A DNA stretch of 62,911 nucleotides from Microbacteriaceae bacterium (GCA_947453465.1 CANGGL010000002.1:1-62911); one strand, 5' to 3'; shown: positions 28,609 through 37,767, numbered from the stretch's first letter. Made by a program: numbers and translations. Notes: generated from the sequence alone by a model not told the origin.

Positions 28609-30105
28609 TTAGTTCTGAGGGAATCCTAGGTTAATGCCACCGTGGCTTGGGTCTAGCCAGCGGCTGGTGATTGCCTTGCCGCGGGTGAAGAAGTGCACGC
28701 CTTCGACGCCGTGAGCCTTGGTGTCACCGAACAACGAGTTCTTCCAACCACCGAATGAGTAGTAAGCCACCGGCACTGGGATTGGCACGTTGATGCCGAT
28801 CATGCCGACTTCAATTTCATTCTGGAAACGACGAGCCGCACCACCGTCGTTGGTGAAGATTGCGGTTCCGTTGCCGAATGCACCCGAGTTGATCAGCTTG
28901 ACACCTTCTTCGTAGGTGTTGACGCGAACGATGGAAAGAATTGGACCAAAGATTTCTTCGGTGTAGACCTTTGAAGAAGTCGCTACCTTGTCAATCAAGG
29001 TCGGTCCTAGCCAGAATCCGTTGGCATCGCCATCAACCTTGACTCCACGGCCGTCGACAACAACATCGGCGCCATCCTGCTCAGCGATTTCGATGTAAGA
29101 AGCCACCTTGTCGCGGTGCACCTTGGTGACCAATGGGCCCATGTCGCAGTTGCGACGGCCGTCACCGATCTTCAAGGTGTTCATGCGGGTGACAATCTTC
29201 TCGATTAGGTCATCCGCGACTGGCTCAACTGCAACTACAACCGAGATTGCCATGCAGCGCTCGCCAGCAGAACCGAAGCCCGCGTTGATGGCTGAGTCGG
29301 CAACAAGATCTAGGTCAGCGTCAGGCAGAACCAACATGTGGTTCTTTGCTCCGCCAAGGGCCTGAACACGCTTGCCGTGCTTTGAACCGGTCTCGTAAAC
29401 GTACTGAGCGATTGGGGTTGAGCCAACGAATGAAATCGCCTTGACATCAGGGTGAGTCAGCAGGCCATCCACCGATTCCTTGTCACCGTTTAGAACGTTG
29501 AAGACACCATCAGGAAGACCGGCTTCCTTCAGCAGCTTTGCCATCCAGATTGCTGCGGTTGGGTCCTTCTCAGAAGGCTTGAGGATGACGGTGTTGCCGG
29601 CTGCCAAAGCAATCGGGAAGAACCACATCGGTACCATCGCAGGGAAGTTGAATGGGCTGATGATTCCAACCACACCGAGTGCCTGGCGAGTTGAGTAAAC
29701 GTCAACACCGGTTGAAACGTTTTCGCTGTAGAAACCCTTGAGCAGGTGAGGCATACCGGTGGCAAATTCAACCACTTCCTGGCCGCGGGTGATCTCTCCG
29801 AGAGCGTCTGACAAGACCTTGCCGTGTTCGCTCGTGATGATCTCAGCAAGCTCAGGCTTCTTACGGTTTAGCAGTTCGCGGAAGTTGAACATGATCGACT
29901 GACGCTTGGCAAGCGAGAGGTTACTCCAAGCCGGGAACGCGGCGCTAGCCGAGGCAATCGCACGCTCAATCTCGCTCTGGTTAGCGAGCGCAACGTGCTT
30001 GGTGACCACGCCGAGGGCCGGGTCATAAACATCTGCCACGCGGCCAGAGTTACTGGTTACTTCGGCGTTATCAATCCAGTGGCCAACTACAGGTAGGTTG
30101 CTCAT
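28609..30105 (-). CDS. mmsA: CoA-acylating methylmalonate-semialdehyde dehydrogenase
   Basis: FPAMVPMWFFPIALAAGNTVILKPSEKDP; GGAKNHMLVLPDADLD; GSAGERCMAISV. Confidence 0.95.
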   Translation of the reverse strand: MSNLPVVGHWIDNAEVTSNSGRVADVYDPALGVVTKHVALANQSEIERAIASASAAFPAWSNLSLAKRQSIMFNFRELLNRKKPELAEIITSEHGKVLSDALGEITRGQEVVEFATGMPHLLKGFYSENVSTGVDVYSTRQALGVVGIISPFNFPAMVPMWFFPIALAAGNTVILKPSEKDPTAAIWMAKLLKEAGLPDGVFNVLNGDKESVDGLLTHPDVKAISFVGSTPIAQYVYETGSKHGKRVQALGGAKNHMLVLPDADLDLVADSAINAGFGSAGERCMAISVVVAVEPVADDLIEKIVTRMNTLKIGDGRRNCDMGPLVTKVHRDKVASYIEIAEQDGADVVVDGRGVKVDGDANGFWLGPTLIDKVATSSKVYTEEIFGPILSIVRVNTYEEGVKLINSGAFGNGTAIFTNDGGAARRFQNEIEVGMIGINVPIPVPVAYYSFGGWKNSLFGDTKAHGVEGVHFFTRGKAITSRWLDPSHGGINLGFPQN

Positions 30106-30130
30106 AATATGTTTTCCTTTTTCTAAATCT

Positions 30131-31006
30131 TTAGCCGTGAACTAGCTTTACTGCGGTGTCGATGGCAGCAGAAACGTTGCCATCCTGTGGGTAGAGGAGG
30201 CTGCGGCCAACTACGAGGCCACGGACTCCGGGGAGCTCTAGGGCCTTGCCCCATGAAGCATAAATCTCGCTCGGGTCACCGACCGGGTCTCCGCCTAGCA
30301 ACAAGGTAGGCATCGTGGTTGCCTCCATGACTCGAGCCATGTTTTCGACCACTGGCAACTTCATCCAGGTATAGGCCGATGAGTTGCCTAGGCCATTCGC
30401 GATGTTGATTGAATCGATGACGGCATCGGTGCTGAGGTCATTCTTGATCTTGCCGTCTACCCACTCGCTCATGAATGGTTCGAGCATGATTGGCAACTTG
30501 GCCGCCGCTGCTTGGCTAACCGCTTCGTGGCTGTAAGACAGCATATTTGAGGTGCCGGCATCGCCCAAGTTGACTCGGTTCAGCATCTTGGCAAAATCTA
30601 GCTTGTCGCGCACGATTCCATTGATGTCATAGCCCGTGATGCGATCGTCCATCTCAAAGGATGCACCACGAAGGCCGCCGCGGTTGAGAGAACCAACCAC
30701 AATCTTGCCCTCGAGGCAACCGAGCAACGCAAGGTCATCAATGATGTCAGGGGTACCAAGTACACCGTCAACGCCTGGGCGTGACAGCGCGGTGGCTAGA
30801 CGCTCAATCAGGTCATAACGGTTTGCCATGGCGCGAGGATTGTCTCGAACCGCAACTGCATTTCGAGCCGGGTGGTCGGCGGCAACGATGAAGAGTCTGC
30901 CATCCCCCTGAATAACCTCGCGGCGGGAACGAGCCGCGTAAATCTCGGCCAGTTTTTCAGGGTGAGCAGCGCGGGTCTCGCGCAACTTGGCAAAGTCGAG
31001 TGACAT
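30131..31006 (-). CDS. Cgl0159-family (beta/alpha)8 protein, aldolase-like
   Basis: FIVAADHPARNAVAVRDNPRAMANR; Lys in SAYTWMKLPVV; phosphate-site-like GLVVGRSLLYPQDGNV; between iolC and mmsA. Confidence 0.75.
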   Translation of the reverse strand: MSLDFAKLRETRAAHPEKLAEIYAARSRREVIQGDGRLFIVAADHPARNAVAVRDNPRAMANRYDLIERLATALSRPGVDGVLGTPDIIDDLALLGCLEGKIVVGSLNRGGLRGASFEMDDRITGYDINGIVRDKLDFAKMLNRVNLGDAGTSNMLSYSHEAVSQAAAAKLPIMLEPFMSEWVDGKIKNDLSTDAVIDSINIANGLGNSSAYTWMKLPVVENMARVMEATTMPTLLLGGDPVGDPSEIYASWGKALELPGVRGLVVGRSLLYPQDGNVSAAIDTAVKLVHG

Positions 31007-31962
31007 TACTTCATCCCTTTCAAGATCTCTTCTACCTCTTCGAAGCTCGGCATAGCCGTTGAGCATTCGAGGCGGCTGGCAACGATTGCGCCGGCTACGT
31101 TGGCAAATCTGAGGATGCGCTCAAGCGGCCATTCCTGGAGTAGGCCGTAGCAAAACGCCCCGCCGAAGCTGTCTCCCGCACCTAAACCGTTGATTACGTC
31201 AACGAAGTAGGGAGGGACCTCTACGGTTTCGGTTCTGGTCTTGGCCAAAACGCCCTTCGGACCTTGCTTAACCACTGCAAGCTCAAGGCCACGCTCAAGC
31301 AGTGCATCGGCTGCACGCATCGGTTCGGTTTCGCCGACGGCAACCTGGCACTCTTCTTTGTTACCAATGGCGATGGTTACCTTGTCAAGCGCGCGGGCCA
31401 CCTGCTCGGTGGCAAGCTCTGGCGAAGTCCAGAACATCGGGCGGTAGTCAAGGTCGAGGATGGTGTGGTTTTTGCGACCGCGTGCGTCCCAGGCAACATG
31501 GTGGGCTGTTCGGCTCGGCTCCTGGCTGAGCCCGGTCACAGTTGACCAGTAGACCTTGGCATGCAGAATCGCATCGAGGTCAAGCTCGTTTTGGTTGATA
31601 ACCAAGTCCGGAGCCTTCGGCTCACGATAGAAGTAGAGCGGGAAGTCATCCGGAGGGAAGATCTCACAGAAGACCACCGGAGTGGGCAGGCCTTCTACTG
31701 GTGATACAAACTCGTCACTCACACCAAGGCGCAGAAGCTCCTTGTGGATGTACTTACCGAATGGGTCATTGCCAGTGCGAGTGATCACAGCAGACTTGAG
31801 GCCATACTTGGCAGCTGCAACGGCAACGTTTGTGGCGCTGCCACCAAGGAACTTGCCGAAAGACGTTACGTCTTCTAGACCAACACCGATTTGCAGCGGA
31901 TAGATGTCAACACCGACGCGACCAATGGTGATCACATCGAATGGAGCGTTACCGTTTGTCAT
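31006..31962 (-). CDS. iolC: 5-dehydro-2-deoxygluconokinase
   Basis: PfkB family: VITIGRVGVDIYPLQIGVGLEDVTSFGKFLGGSATNVAVAAAKYG and NGLGAGDSFGGAFCYGL; start MTNGNAP with upstream AGGA preferred (alternative start 31989). Confidence 0.92.
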   Translation of the reverse strand: MTNGNAPFDVITIGRVGVDIYPLQIGVGLEDVTSFGKFLGGSATNVAVAAAKYGLKSAVITRTGNDPFGKYIHKELLRLGVSDEFVSPVEGLPTPVVFCEIFPPDDFPLYFYREPKAPDLVINQNELDLDAILHAKVYWSTVTGLSQEPSRTAHHVAWDARGRKNHTILDLDYRPMFWTSPELATEQVARALDKVTIAIGNKEECQVAVGETEPMRAADALLERGLELAVVKQGPKGVLAKTRTETVEVPPYFVDVINGLGAGDSFGGAFCYGLLQEWPLERILRFANVAGAIVASRLECSTAMPSFEEVEEILKGMK

Positions 31963-31966
31963 ACTT

Positions 31967-31976
31967 TGTCCTAACA
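31967..31976 (+). promoter_or_regulatory. Putative GntR/IolR-type operator TGTCCTAACA upstream of the iolC operon
   Basis: Matches TGTCTTAACA upstream of the GntR gene in 9 of 10 positions. Confidence 0.4.
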
Positions 31977-32066
31977 TACTTACATTCAAACTCTATAACC
32001 CAAGTTTGTTAGATGCAAGCCAGCTCGGTGTTACCGGCGTTTCGTTATGTAACGGTAACTATTCAC

Positions 32067-32264
32067 CTATGTAGTGAAGAAATGCCAGCCGAGCCACCAC
32101 CACACGATAATGACCGCAAGCCTCGTATTGCGATGGTGCATGATTCTGGCGATAAGGTCGCCGAATGGCGCAACCGATTGAGGCCGGAGCCGCCCTAGCA
32201 ACCAAAGAGTCACTCCGGCGCCGATGATTACGAGATACTCCCACTCTGGAATTGAGAGGTTCAT
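32067..32264 (-). CDS. Small actinobacterial membrane protein (DUF6186-like)
   Basis: Two hydrophobic segments and a VIIVWWWLGWHFFTT C-terminus; family name from memory. Confidence 0.55.
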   Translation of the reverse strand: MNLSIPEWEYLVIIGAGVTLWLLGRLRPQSVAPFGDLIARIMHHRNTRLAVIIVWWWLGWHFFTT

Positions 32265-32824
32265 TTCTTTCTCCAAATCTGCAGCAGACCCACACCAATC
32301 AGCATCCAGACGGCAAGAAAAATACCTCGCCCGTATGGAGATTCGAGAACCGGATTCACAATGATCGAGATTGTCGGATAGGTCTTGTCATCCTTGAAGA
32401 CGTTGGCCCAAATGTAGGCAAAAAGCTCACTTACACACATCAGCACCGCGAGCGTCAGCCAAGCCCAACGAGTTTGGTTCATCACCTTTGTCGAAGAGGG
32501 CTTTGGGCCGTGGTCACGGTAGTAAACCAGAGACAAGGCAATTGGCGCCAGCGCGAGAAGTAGAACAACATCTTGCCAACCTCCACGTTTGGAGAAGAAT
32601 AAAACTGAAACTGCGATGGCAATTGCCAAAAGCACTGATAAACGCCCGAACTTCGGCCGCTCAGGCATCGACCACCTGAACCACTTTTTCCAGTCGGCGA
32701 TCAGAATCAAACTTCCCACCGCAAAAACAAGCGCATCGCCCAAGGCGCCGCGCATCACATGGAAGCCGACCACAAAAATCATTGGCGGTAACCACGGGTT
32801 CATGCCTGCCAGAAGTCGCTTCAC
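32261..32824 (-). CDS. Uncharacterised polytopic membrane protein
   Basis: 187 aa, several TM segments, overlaps the following small membrane ORF. Confidence 0.65.
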   Translation of the reverse strand: MKRLLAGMNPWLPPMIFVVGFHVMRGALGDALVFAVGSLILIADWKKWFRWSMPERPKFGRLSVLLAIAIAVSVLFFSKRGGWQDVVLLLALAPIALSLVYYRDHGPKPSSTKVMNQTRWAWLTLAVLMCVSELFAYIWANVFKDDKTYPTISIIVNPVLESPYGRGIFLAVWMLIGVGLLQIWRKK

Positions 32825-32857
32825 AGCCCTAGCCTAAAGCCAAACTAAACTGAAGCA

Positions 32858-33826
32858 ATGCTTAGCGTTAGTGTGGTGATTCTCACCCAGGGAACCCGAA
32901 ATGATGACCTTCACCACATTTGGCACGATGTGCTGTCACAGTCGGTCAAACCTAAGAACATCGTCACGGTAGTAAATTGCGAATCAGTCGACCTGGGTGC
33001 GATTCCGGCCGGAATCACTGTCGTTGAGACCGGCGTCAACCTTGGGATTCCAGCCGGCCGAAACTTTGGCGTTCGAGGCCTAGCTTCAACACCAGGTCTC
33101 AAATCGGACCTGATCCTCTTCATCGACGACGATGCCTACATTCTTGGCGAAGACTTTATTGAACGAGCCATCAAAATCTTCGAAGCGAATTCACAACTGG
33201 GCCTGGTTCAGCCGAAGGTCCTAACGCGCGTCGGCACCAGCGATGAAACCGACGAAACTGGCCCTCGCTACTGGATTCCGCGTGCCAATAAAACTTCAAC
33301 TATGGATTCATTCCCGGCATTCTCCGTGTGGGAGGGCGCAACCGTCATTCGATGGGAAGCGTTCATTCAGTCCAATGGCTGGGCGGAGCCGATTTTCTAC
33401 GCCCACGAAGGAACCGACCTAGCTTGGCGGGTGTGGAATTCGGGCTTCGAAACTCGTTACGAACCTCGCCTTGCGGTAAGTCACCCACCGGTCGGGCCGG
33501 AGCGCCACGATAAGAGCATCTGGTTTGGAATGCGCAACAAGGTAGTCATGGCTCGACGCAACTTGCCGCTGCCATTCCTAGTGATTTATCCATTAGCCTG
33601 GTTTGCCCTGGACTTTGTGAAGATCATGATCGGTAAAATCCCGCACCCATCAGGCAAGTATGCAATCAAGACTCAACTTCGCGAGCTTTTCAAGGGCCTG
33701 TTTGCCGGCATGCGCATGGACTTGTCTGACCAGGGATATGTTTTCGATGCGGCCGCTGTTCGACGCAAGTTGACCTGGAAAACGATCGGCGTCATGGCCA
33801 AACACGGCCGTCCGCCGTTTATCTAA
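32858..33826 (+). CDS. Family 2 glycosyltransferase
   Basis: GT-A features: VSVVILTQGTRND, NLGIPAGRNFGVRGL, ILFIDDDAYILGEDFI. Confidence 0.88.
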   Translation: MLSVSVVILTQGTRNDDLHHIWHDVLSQSVKPKNIVTVVNCESVDLGAIPAGITVVETGVNLGIPAGRNFGVRGLASTPGLKSDLILFIDDDAYILGEDFIERAIKIFEANSQLGLVQPKVLTRVGTSDETDETGPRYWIPRANKTSTMDSFPAFSVWEGATVIRWEAFIQSNGWAEPIFYAHEGTDLAWRVWNSGFETRYEPRLAVSHPPVGPERHDKSIWFGMRNKVVMARRNLPLPFLVIYPLAWFALDFVKIMIGKIPHPSGKYAIKTQLRELFKGLFAGMRMDLSDQGYVFDAAAVRRKLTWKTIGVMAKHGRPPFI

Positions 33827-34164
33827 AAGGCTTGTGCCAGCCGAACTTCGATCAGGCGTTTGATCAAAGCCTCGTCCAGCGGTTCATCAATGGTGAAATG
33901 CAGCGCCCCTGAGGTTGTCACATAGCCCGACACCTCGGCGGGAATTGCTTTGAAGACCTGGCCACTGAACGGAAAGTAAGAAATGTGATTCTTGTAGGCC
34001 GCGAAGCCTGCGATTCCTTTGCCATCGACCTTGAAGCAGGGCACCTGATAAGAAATGCACTCCACCGCCTCGGGAATTACCGACAAGATTCGTTTTCTAA
34101 CTTCGGCTAAAACCGAACGCTGCGGTTCCGAGATCGTGTCCAAGTAATCATCGATTGCATTCAT
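33823..34164 (-). CDS. DUF1801 (YdhG-like) domain protein
   Basis: IDDYLDTISEPQRSVLAEVRKRILSVIPEAVECISYQVPCF. Confidence 0.85.
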   Translation of the reverse strand: MNAIDDYLDTISEPQRSVLAEVRKRILSVIPEAVECISYQVPCFKVDGKGIAGFAAYKNHISYFPFSGQVFKAIPAEVSGYVTTSGALHFTIDEPLDEALIKRLIEVRLAQAF

Positions 34165-34201
34165 GGATTTTTTTCAGAGCGCTGGCGCCGTGGGCGACTA
34201 T

Positions 34202-34627
34202 TTAGCGCCAAGCAGCGAGAATAAGGCCCATCACGGTGAGGCTTACGATGTCTTGACCGATTTCAAGCAACCAAACCCGGAAACCCTGGCCACCAAACAA
34301 ACGGTGTGAAATCGATGTCGCGGCACCGATACCGAAGCCTAGAAAAGCGCCGGCGATTCCGCCATTCAACACTCCGAAGTTCGGGTCGACCTTGAATTCA
34401 AATTCAAGGAAAATAGCAAGAGTAACTGCCTGGATGAACGCGGCTGCAAAGGTTGAACCAAAGATTGCGCCCATGTTTGAACCACCGGCAGCATCCTCAG
34501 GGCGCTTACCCTGAAGCTTCCACCAGATTGGGAAGAAGGTCTTTGGGCCGAACCAAACGGCTCCGATGATGATGCCAGCAACGCCTGCGACTGCAATGGC
34601 AGCCCAATTCAATTCAGTGAAAATCAT
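34202..34627 (-). CDS. DUF1761 membrane protein
   Basis: AAIAVAGVAGIIIGAVWFGPKTFFPIWWKLQGK. Confidence 0.75.
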   Translation of the reverse strand: MIFTELNWAAIAVAGVAGIIIGAVWFGPKTFFPIWWKLQGKRPEDAAGGSNMGAIFGSTFAAAFIQAVTLAIFLEFEFKVDPNFGVLNGGIAGAFLGFGIGAATSISHRLFGGQGFRVWLLEIGQDIVSLTVMGLILAAWR

Positions 34628-34681
34628 GCCTAAACTCTACGCGGATTTGGCAGCGATAAGAGCGGGATTTTGAGTTGAAAT

Positions 34682-35770
34682 TTAGCTTCGTGGGCGAAGG
34701 GTAGCGACCATCGGGCAAACAAATGGGTCAACGTTGTTGCTGAGGCCAACCTTACTCAGGTACTTGATGATCACGACATAACTCGAGATCAGGTTCATCT
34801 CGATTAGTGGGATGTCATTCTGGCGGCAGTACTCCCCGACGATTTGGTGCGCCTTGCGAAGGTTCGGGCGGGCCATCGACGGAAAGAGGTGGTGTTCAAC
34901 CTGGTAGTTCAAGCCACCCATAAGGTTGTCTTTCAACCAGCTGCCACGGATGTTCCGGCTGGTCAGCACCTGACGAGAGAAGAAGTCTAGTTTCGAGTCT
35001 TTTGGCACCAAAGGCATGCCTTTGTGGTTCGGCGCGAATGCCGCACCCATGAAGAAACCGAAGATCATCATCTGGAAGACCCAAAGAGCAATTGCCCAGA
35101 GCCAACCAAAGATGAAACCCATTGCCACGTATGGCGCTGCTTGACGAACAACCATGAGGCCAAATTCAAGTAGGCGGGTCTGCAGTGGCTTTTCCTTACG
35201 AACTAGACCAGCAAATGAATCTAGAAGCAGGTCGAAGCCAGTTAGGAAAAGCAGGAAAGGAAAAAGGTACCCCTGACGCTCGCTGAGCCAGCGTTCAAGA
35301 CCCTTCTTGGCATTGCGAGACTCCGGGGTGAAGCTAAGAATTCGGATGGCGATATCTGGGTCGGCATCGATCTGGTTTGGCACCTTGTGGTGTTGATTGT
35401 GCTTCTTCATCCAGAAGCCATAGCTGAGGCCGGCGAAAAGGTTGGCAAGAACTAGACCAAGGGCATCGTTGGCTTTATTGCCGCGGAAAACCTGACGGTG
35501 AGCAGCCTCGTGTGCAATAAACCCATACTGGGCAGAAAGAATGCCGAGCAGACCGGCAACACCGAAACCAGCAATGATCCAAACCGGGTTTTCATTGAAC
35601 GCCTGGCCGATGAAGGCACCTGCTGTCCAAAGGCCCGAAGCTAGGACCGAAATCACGCCTAGACGAATCAAGTAGAAGCTTGGCTTCTTCTTCATCAAAC
35701 CCGCGGCCTTGACCCGCGTCAGCACCTCGTTGAAGTGGGTTACGGATTTGGTCCCTACGGCGATGCTCAT
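34682..35770 (-). CDS. Membrane fatty-acid (acyl-CoA) desaturase
   Basis: His boxes HEAAHRQ, KKHNQHHKVPN and QVEHHLFPSM. Confidence 0.93.
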   Translation of the reverse strand: MSIAVGTKSVTHFNEVLTRVKAAGLMKKKPSFYLIRLGVISVLASGLWTAGAFIGQAFNENPVWIIAGFGVAGLLGILSAQYGFIAHEAAHRQVFRGNKANDALGLVLANLFAGLSYGFWMKKHNQHHKVPNQIDADPDIAIRILSFTPESRNAKKGLERWLSERQGYLFPFLLFLTGFDLLLDSFAGLVRKEKPLQTRLLEFGLMVVRQAAPYVAMGFIFGWLWAIALWVFQMMIFGFFMGAAFAPNHKGMPLVPKDSKLDFFSRQVLTSRNIRGSWLKDNLMGGLNYQVEHHLFPSMARPNLRKAHQIVGEYCRQNDIPLIEMNLISSYVVIIKYLSKVGLSNNVDPFVCPMVATLRPRS

Positions 35771-36028
35771 CCTCTAAGACTAAGTCGCGCGTAGCTAATA
35801 ATCCCCCGATTCACCGGTGATTCACAGTTTGGTTATAACTATTCGATGAACGCTGAGCCGAGTTCAGAAAATACATCTTCGAATGAGTCTTGACTCAACA
35901 GGCGACGGCCTTGGTATTGAGCGCCAAAGATCCGGATGCAAGCAGTCAGGATAGCGGGAAAACGTCTGCCGGAAGTAGTCGTGGAGCACGATTGCCATCA
36001 TGACCAAACATGGTCGCCCAACAATCGT

Positions 36029-36784
36029 TTACGTTTTCGATGCTGGATGATTAGCAGAGCTAAGCACAAGGCCAACAAGTGCAAGCGTGAGGACTACTGT
36101 GATGTTGCCAAAACCGAAACCAAGACCACCCTTGGCAACATCGGCGCCCACCCAGTCGGCAAAGCTCGCCCCAAATGGGCGGGTAGCGATGTATGCCAAC
36201 CAAAACCACATTGCGCTCCCTCGAACCTTAAGCGTGTAAGCAAACAGCGGAATTGCAAAAACGCCTGCAAACAGAAATCCTGAGTTCAAATAACCAAGAT
36301 TCAAGGTTCGAGCGGTCATGTCCCCGGCGGCAGTGCCGAGGGCAAATGTTGTCAGCACGGTAAGCCAATAAAGGGACTCTCGTCGACCGGTGTTGATTGA
36401 TGAGATTGCAACCGTGCCCTCTAGCTTCCACCAAATGAAGAAGGTTGCACACAGCAAAACTGTGAACACGACGGTCGAAGCCAAGTATGGAACCCCAAAA
36501 CCAATGTGGACAATGTCAGCTGCCATGGTCCCAAAGATGCTAACCATGGCGACCGAAATCCAATAAATCCATTTGGAGAATCTCTGGGATCGCAACTGTG
36601 CAACCAGCGCTGCAGCAAACACTAGGGCACCGAGGCCAACAGCAGGAACGTTGCCTAAGGTTCGAACTAGAAAATCCGAGGCAGCCTCTCCCATACCGGT
36701 TGTGACGATTTTGATAGTCCAAAAAAGAGTCACGATAGCTGGTAGCTTGCTTGGCCGAACTTCAAGCCAGGATGTTCTCGACAT
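36029..36784 (-). CDS. COG4705-like uncharacterised membrane protein with internal repeats
   Basis: Repeated G-x-x-x-A/S-D containing helices; 251 aa. Confidence 0.75.
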   Translation of the reverse strand: MSRTSWLEVRPSKLPAIVTLFWTIKIVTTGMGEAASDFLVRTLGNVPAVGLGALVFAAALVAQLRSQRFSKWIYWISVAMVSIFGTMAADIVHIGFGVPYLASTVVFTVLLCATFFIWWKLEGTVAISSINTGRRESLYWLTVLTTFALGTAAGDMTARTLNLGYLNSGFLFAGVFAIPLFAYTLKVRGSAMWFWLAYIATRPFGASFADWVGADVAKGGLGFGFGNITVVLTLALVGLVLSSANHPASKT

Positions 36785-36915
36785 CCCGCTAACTTATCGG
36801 TTATTTCAGCGAGTTTGCTCCAAAGCTAAGGTCGCGGCGGGAGCAGACGTGCTGCCAGAGCGGAAACTCCATGGTCCCAGCAAGCTTTCAGATTCATTCT
36901 GTAACCTCTTGGATT

Positions 36916-37767
36916 ATGAGCGCAATCAGCAACCTCCTGAAGAATAATCCTGCAGTCAAGACTCTGTCGAAAATCTACGGCAGCCTCGAGCAGATCAAGA
37001 AGAACTCTGAAGTTACCAGGATGGCCGCCGCCAACCCGTATCTGGCAAAGGTTCGAGACTTCAATAATTCGGCTCAGCTGTCGTTAAGTGAAACTATGGC
37101 AGTACTGGCCGAAGAACAAATCTCGTTCGCAAGATTTGGTGATGGTGAACTGAAACTAATGCTTCGCCCAACCTACAAACTCGCCTTCCAAAAGAACTCG
37201 GAAGCCCTTCGCAAGTCGCTGACCGAAGTCATTGACCTTGCCAAGAAATCCCCAAAAAAACTTTTGGTTGGGTTTCCTCAGACCTACCAAGATTTGCACT
37301 GGTCGGGGGTCTGGGTAGACATCGCTGATGAAACTCTCGAAATGTTTGAAGGCATTACCCGAACTGGCAACGCTCACGTTACCCGCCCGATTTTTTTCGA
37401 AGATTTAGGCCAGGCAGGCGTGGATTTGTGGCGGGCAGTTTGGTCGGGCAAGCGAGTAAGAGTTATCACCGGCAAGGGGTCTCGATTTGAACTTACGGAA
37501 GCCCTGTTCGACAACGTCGAATCGGTGACATATACCTACTCAACGGCTGCGCATGCATTTGAAGACATTGAACGTCTCAAGGTTGATCTTGCCCAGACCG
37601 ACGACGAACTTTATCTGATTGCCCTAGGCCCGGCCGGAACTATTTTGACTGCCGAACTGGCTAAAGCCAGTAAGTGGGCAATTGATCTCGGCCACATCAG
37701 CGACAGCTTTGAGAACGTCTTCAAGGGCGCAGTTCGGCCAGAACTCAAGCCGGTTATCAAGAACTAG
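36916..37767 (+). CDS. GT-D fold (DUF1792-type) putative glycosyltransferase
   Basis: LSETMAVLAEEQISFARFGDGELKLML; LYLIALGPAGTILTAELAKASKWAIDLGHI. Confidence 0.75.
   Translation: MSAISNLLKNNPAVKTLSKIYGSLEQIKKNSEVTRMAAANPYLAKVRDFNNSAQLSLSETMAVLAEEQISFARFGDGELKLMLRPTYKLAFQKNSEALRKSLTEVIDLAKKSPKKLLVGFPQTYQDLHWSGVWVDIADETLEMFEGITRTGNAHVTRPIFFEDLGQAGVDLWRAVWSGKRVRVITGKGSRFELTEALFDNVESVTYTYSTAAHAFEDIERLKVDLAQTDDELYLIALGPAGTILTAELAKASKWAIDLGHISDSFENVFKGAVRPELKPVIKN

Noticed and set aside
35936-36283. 115-aa plus-strand ORF (MQAVRIAGKRLPEVVVEHD...)
   Set aside because: Overlaps the COG4705-like gene antisense, Lys/Cys/Asn-rich, no recognisable domain
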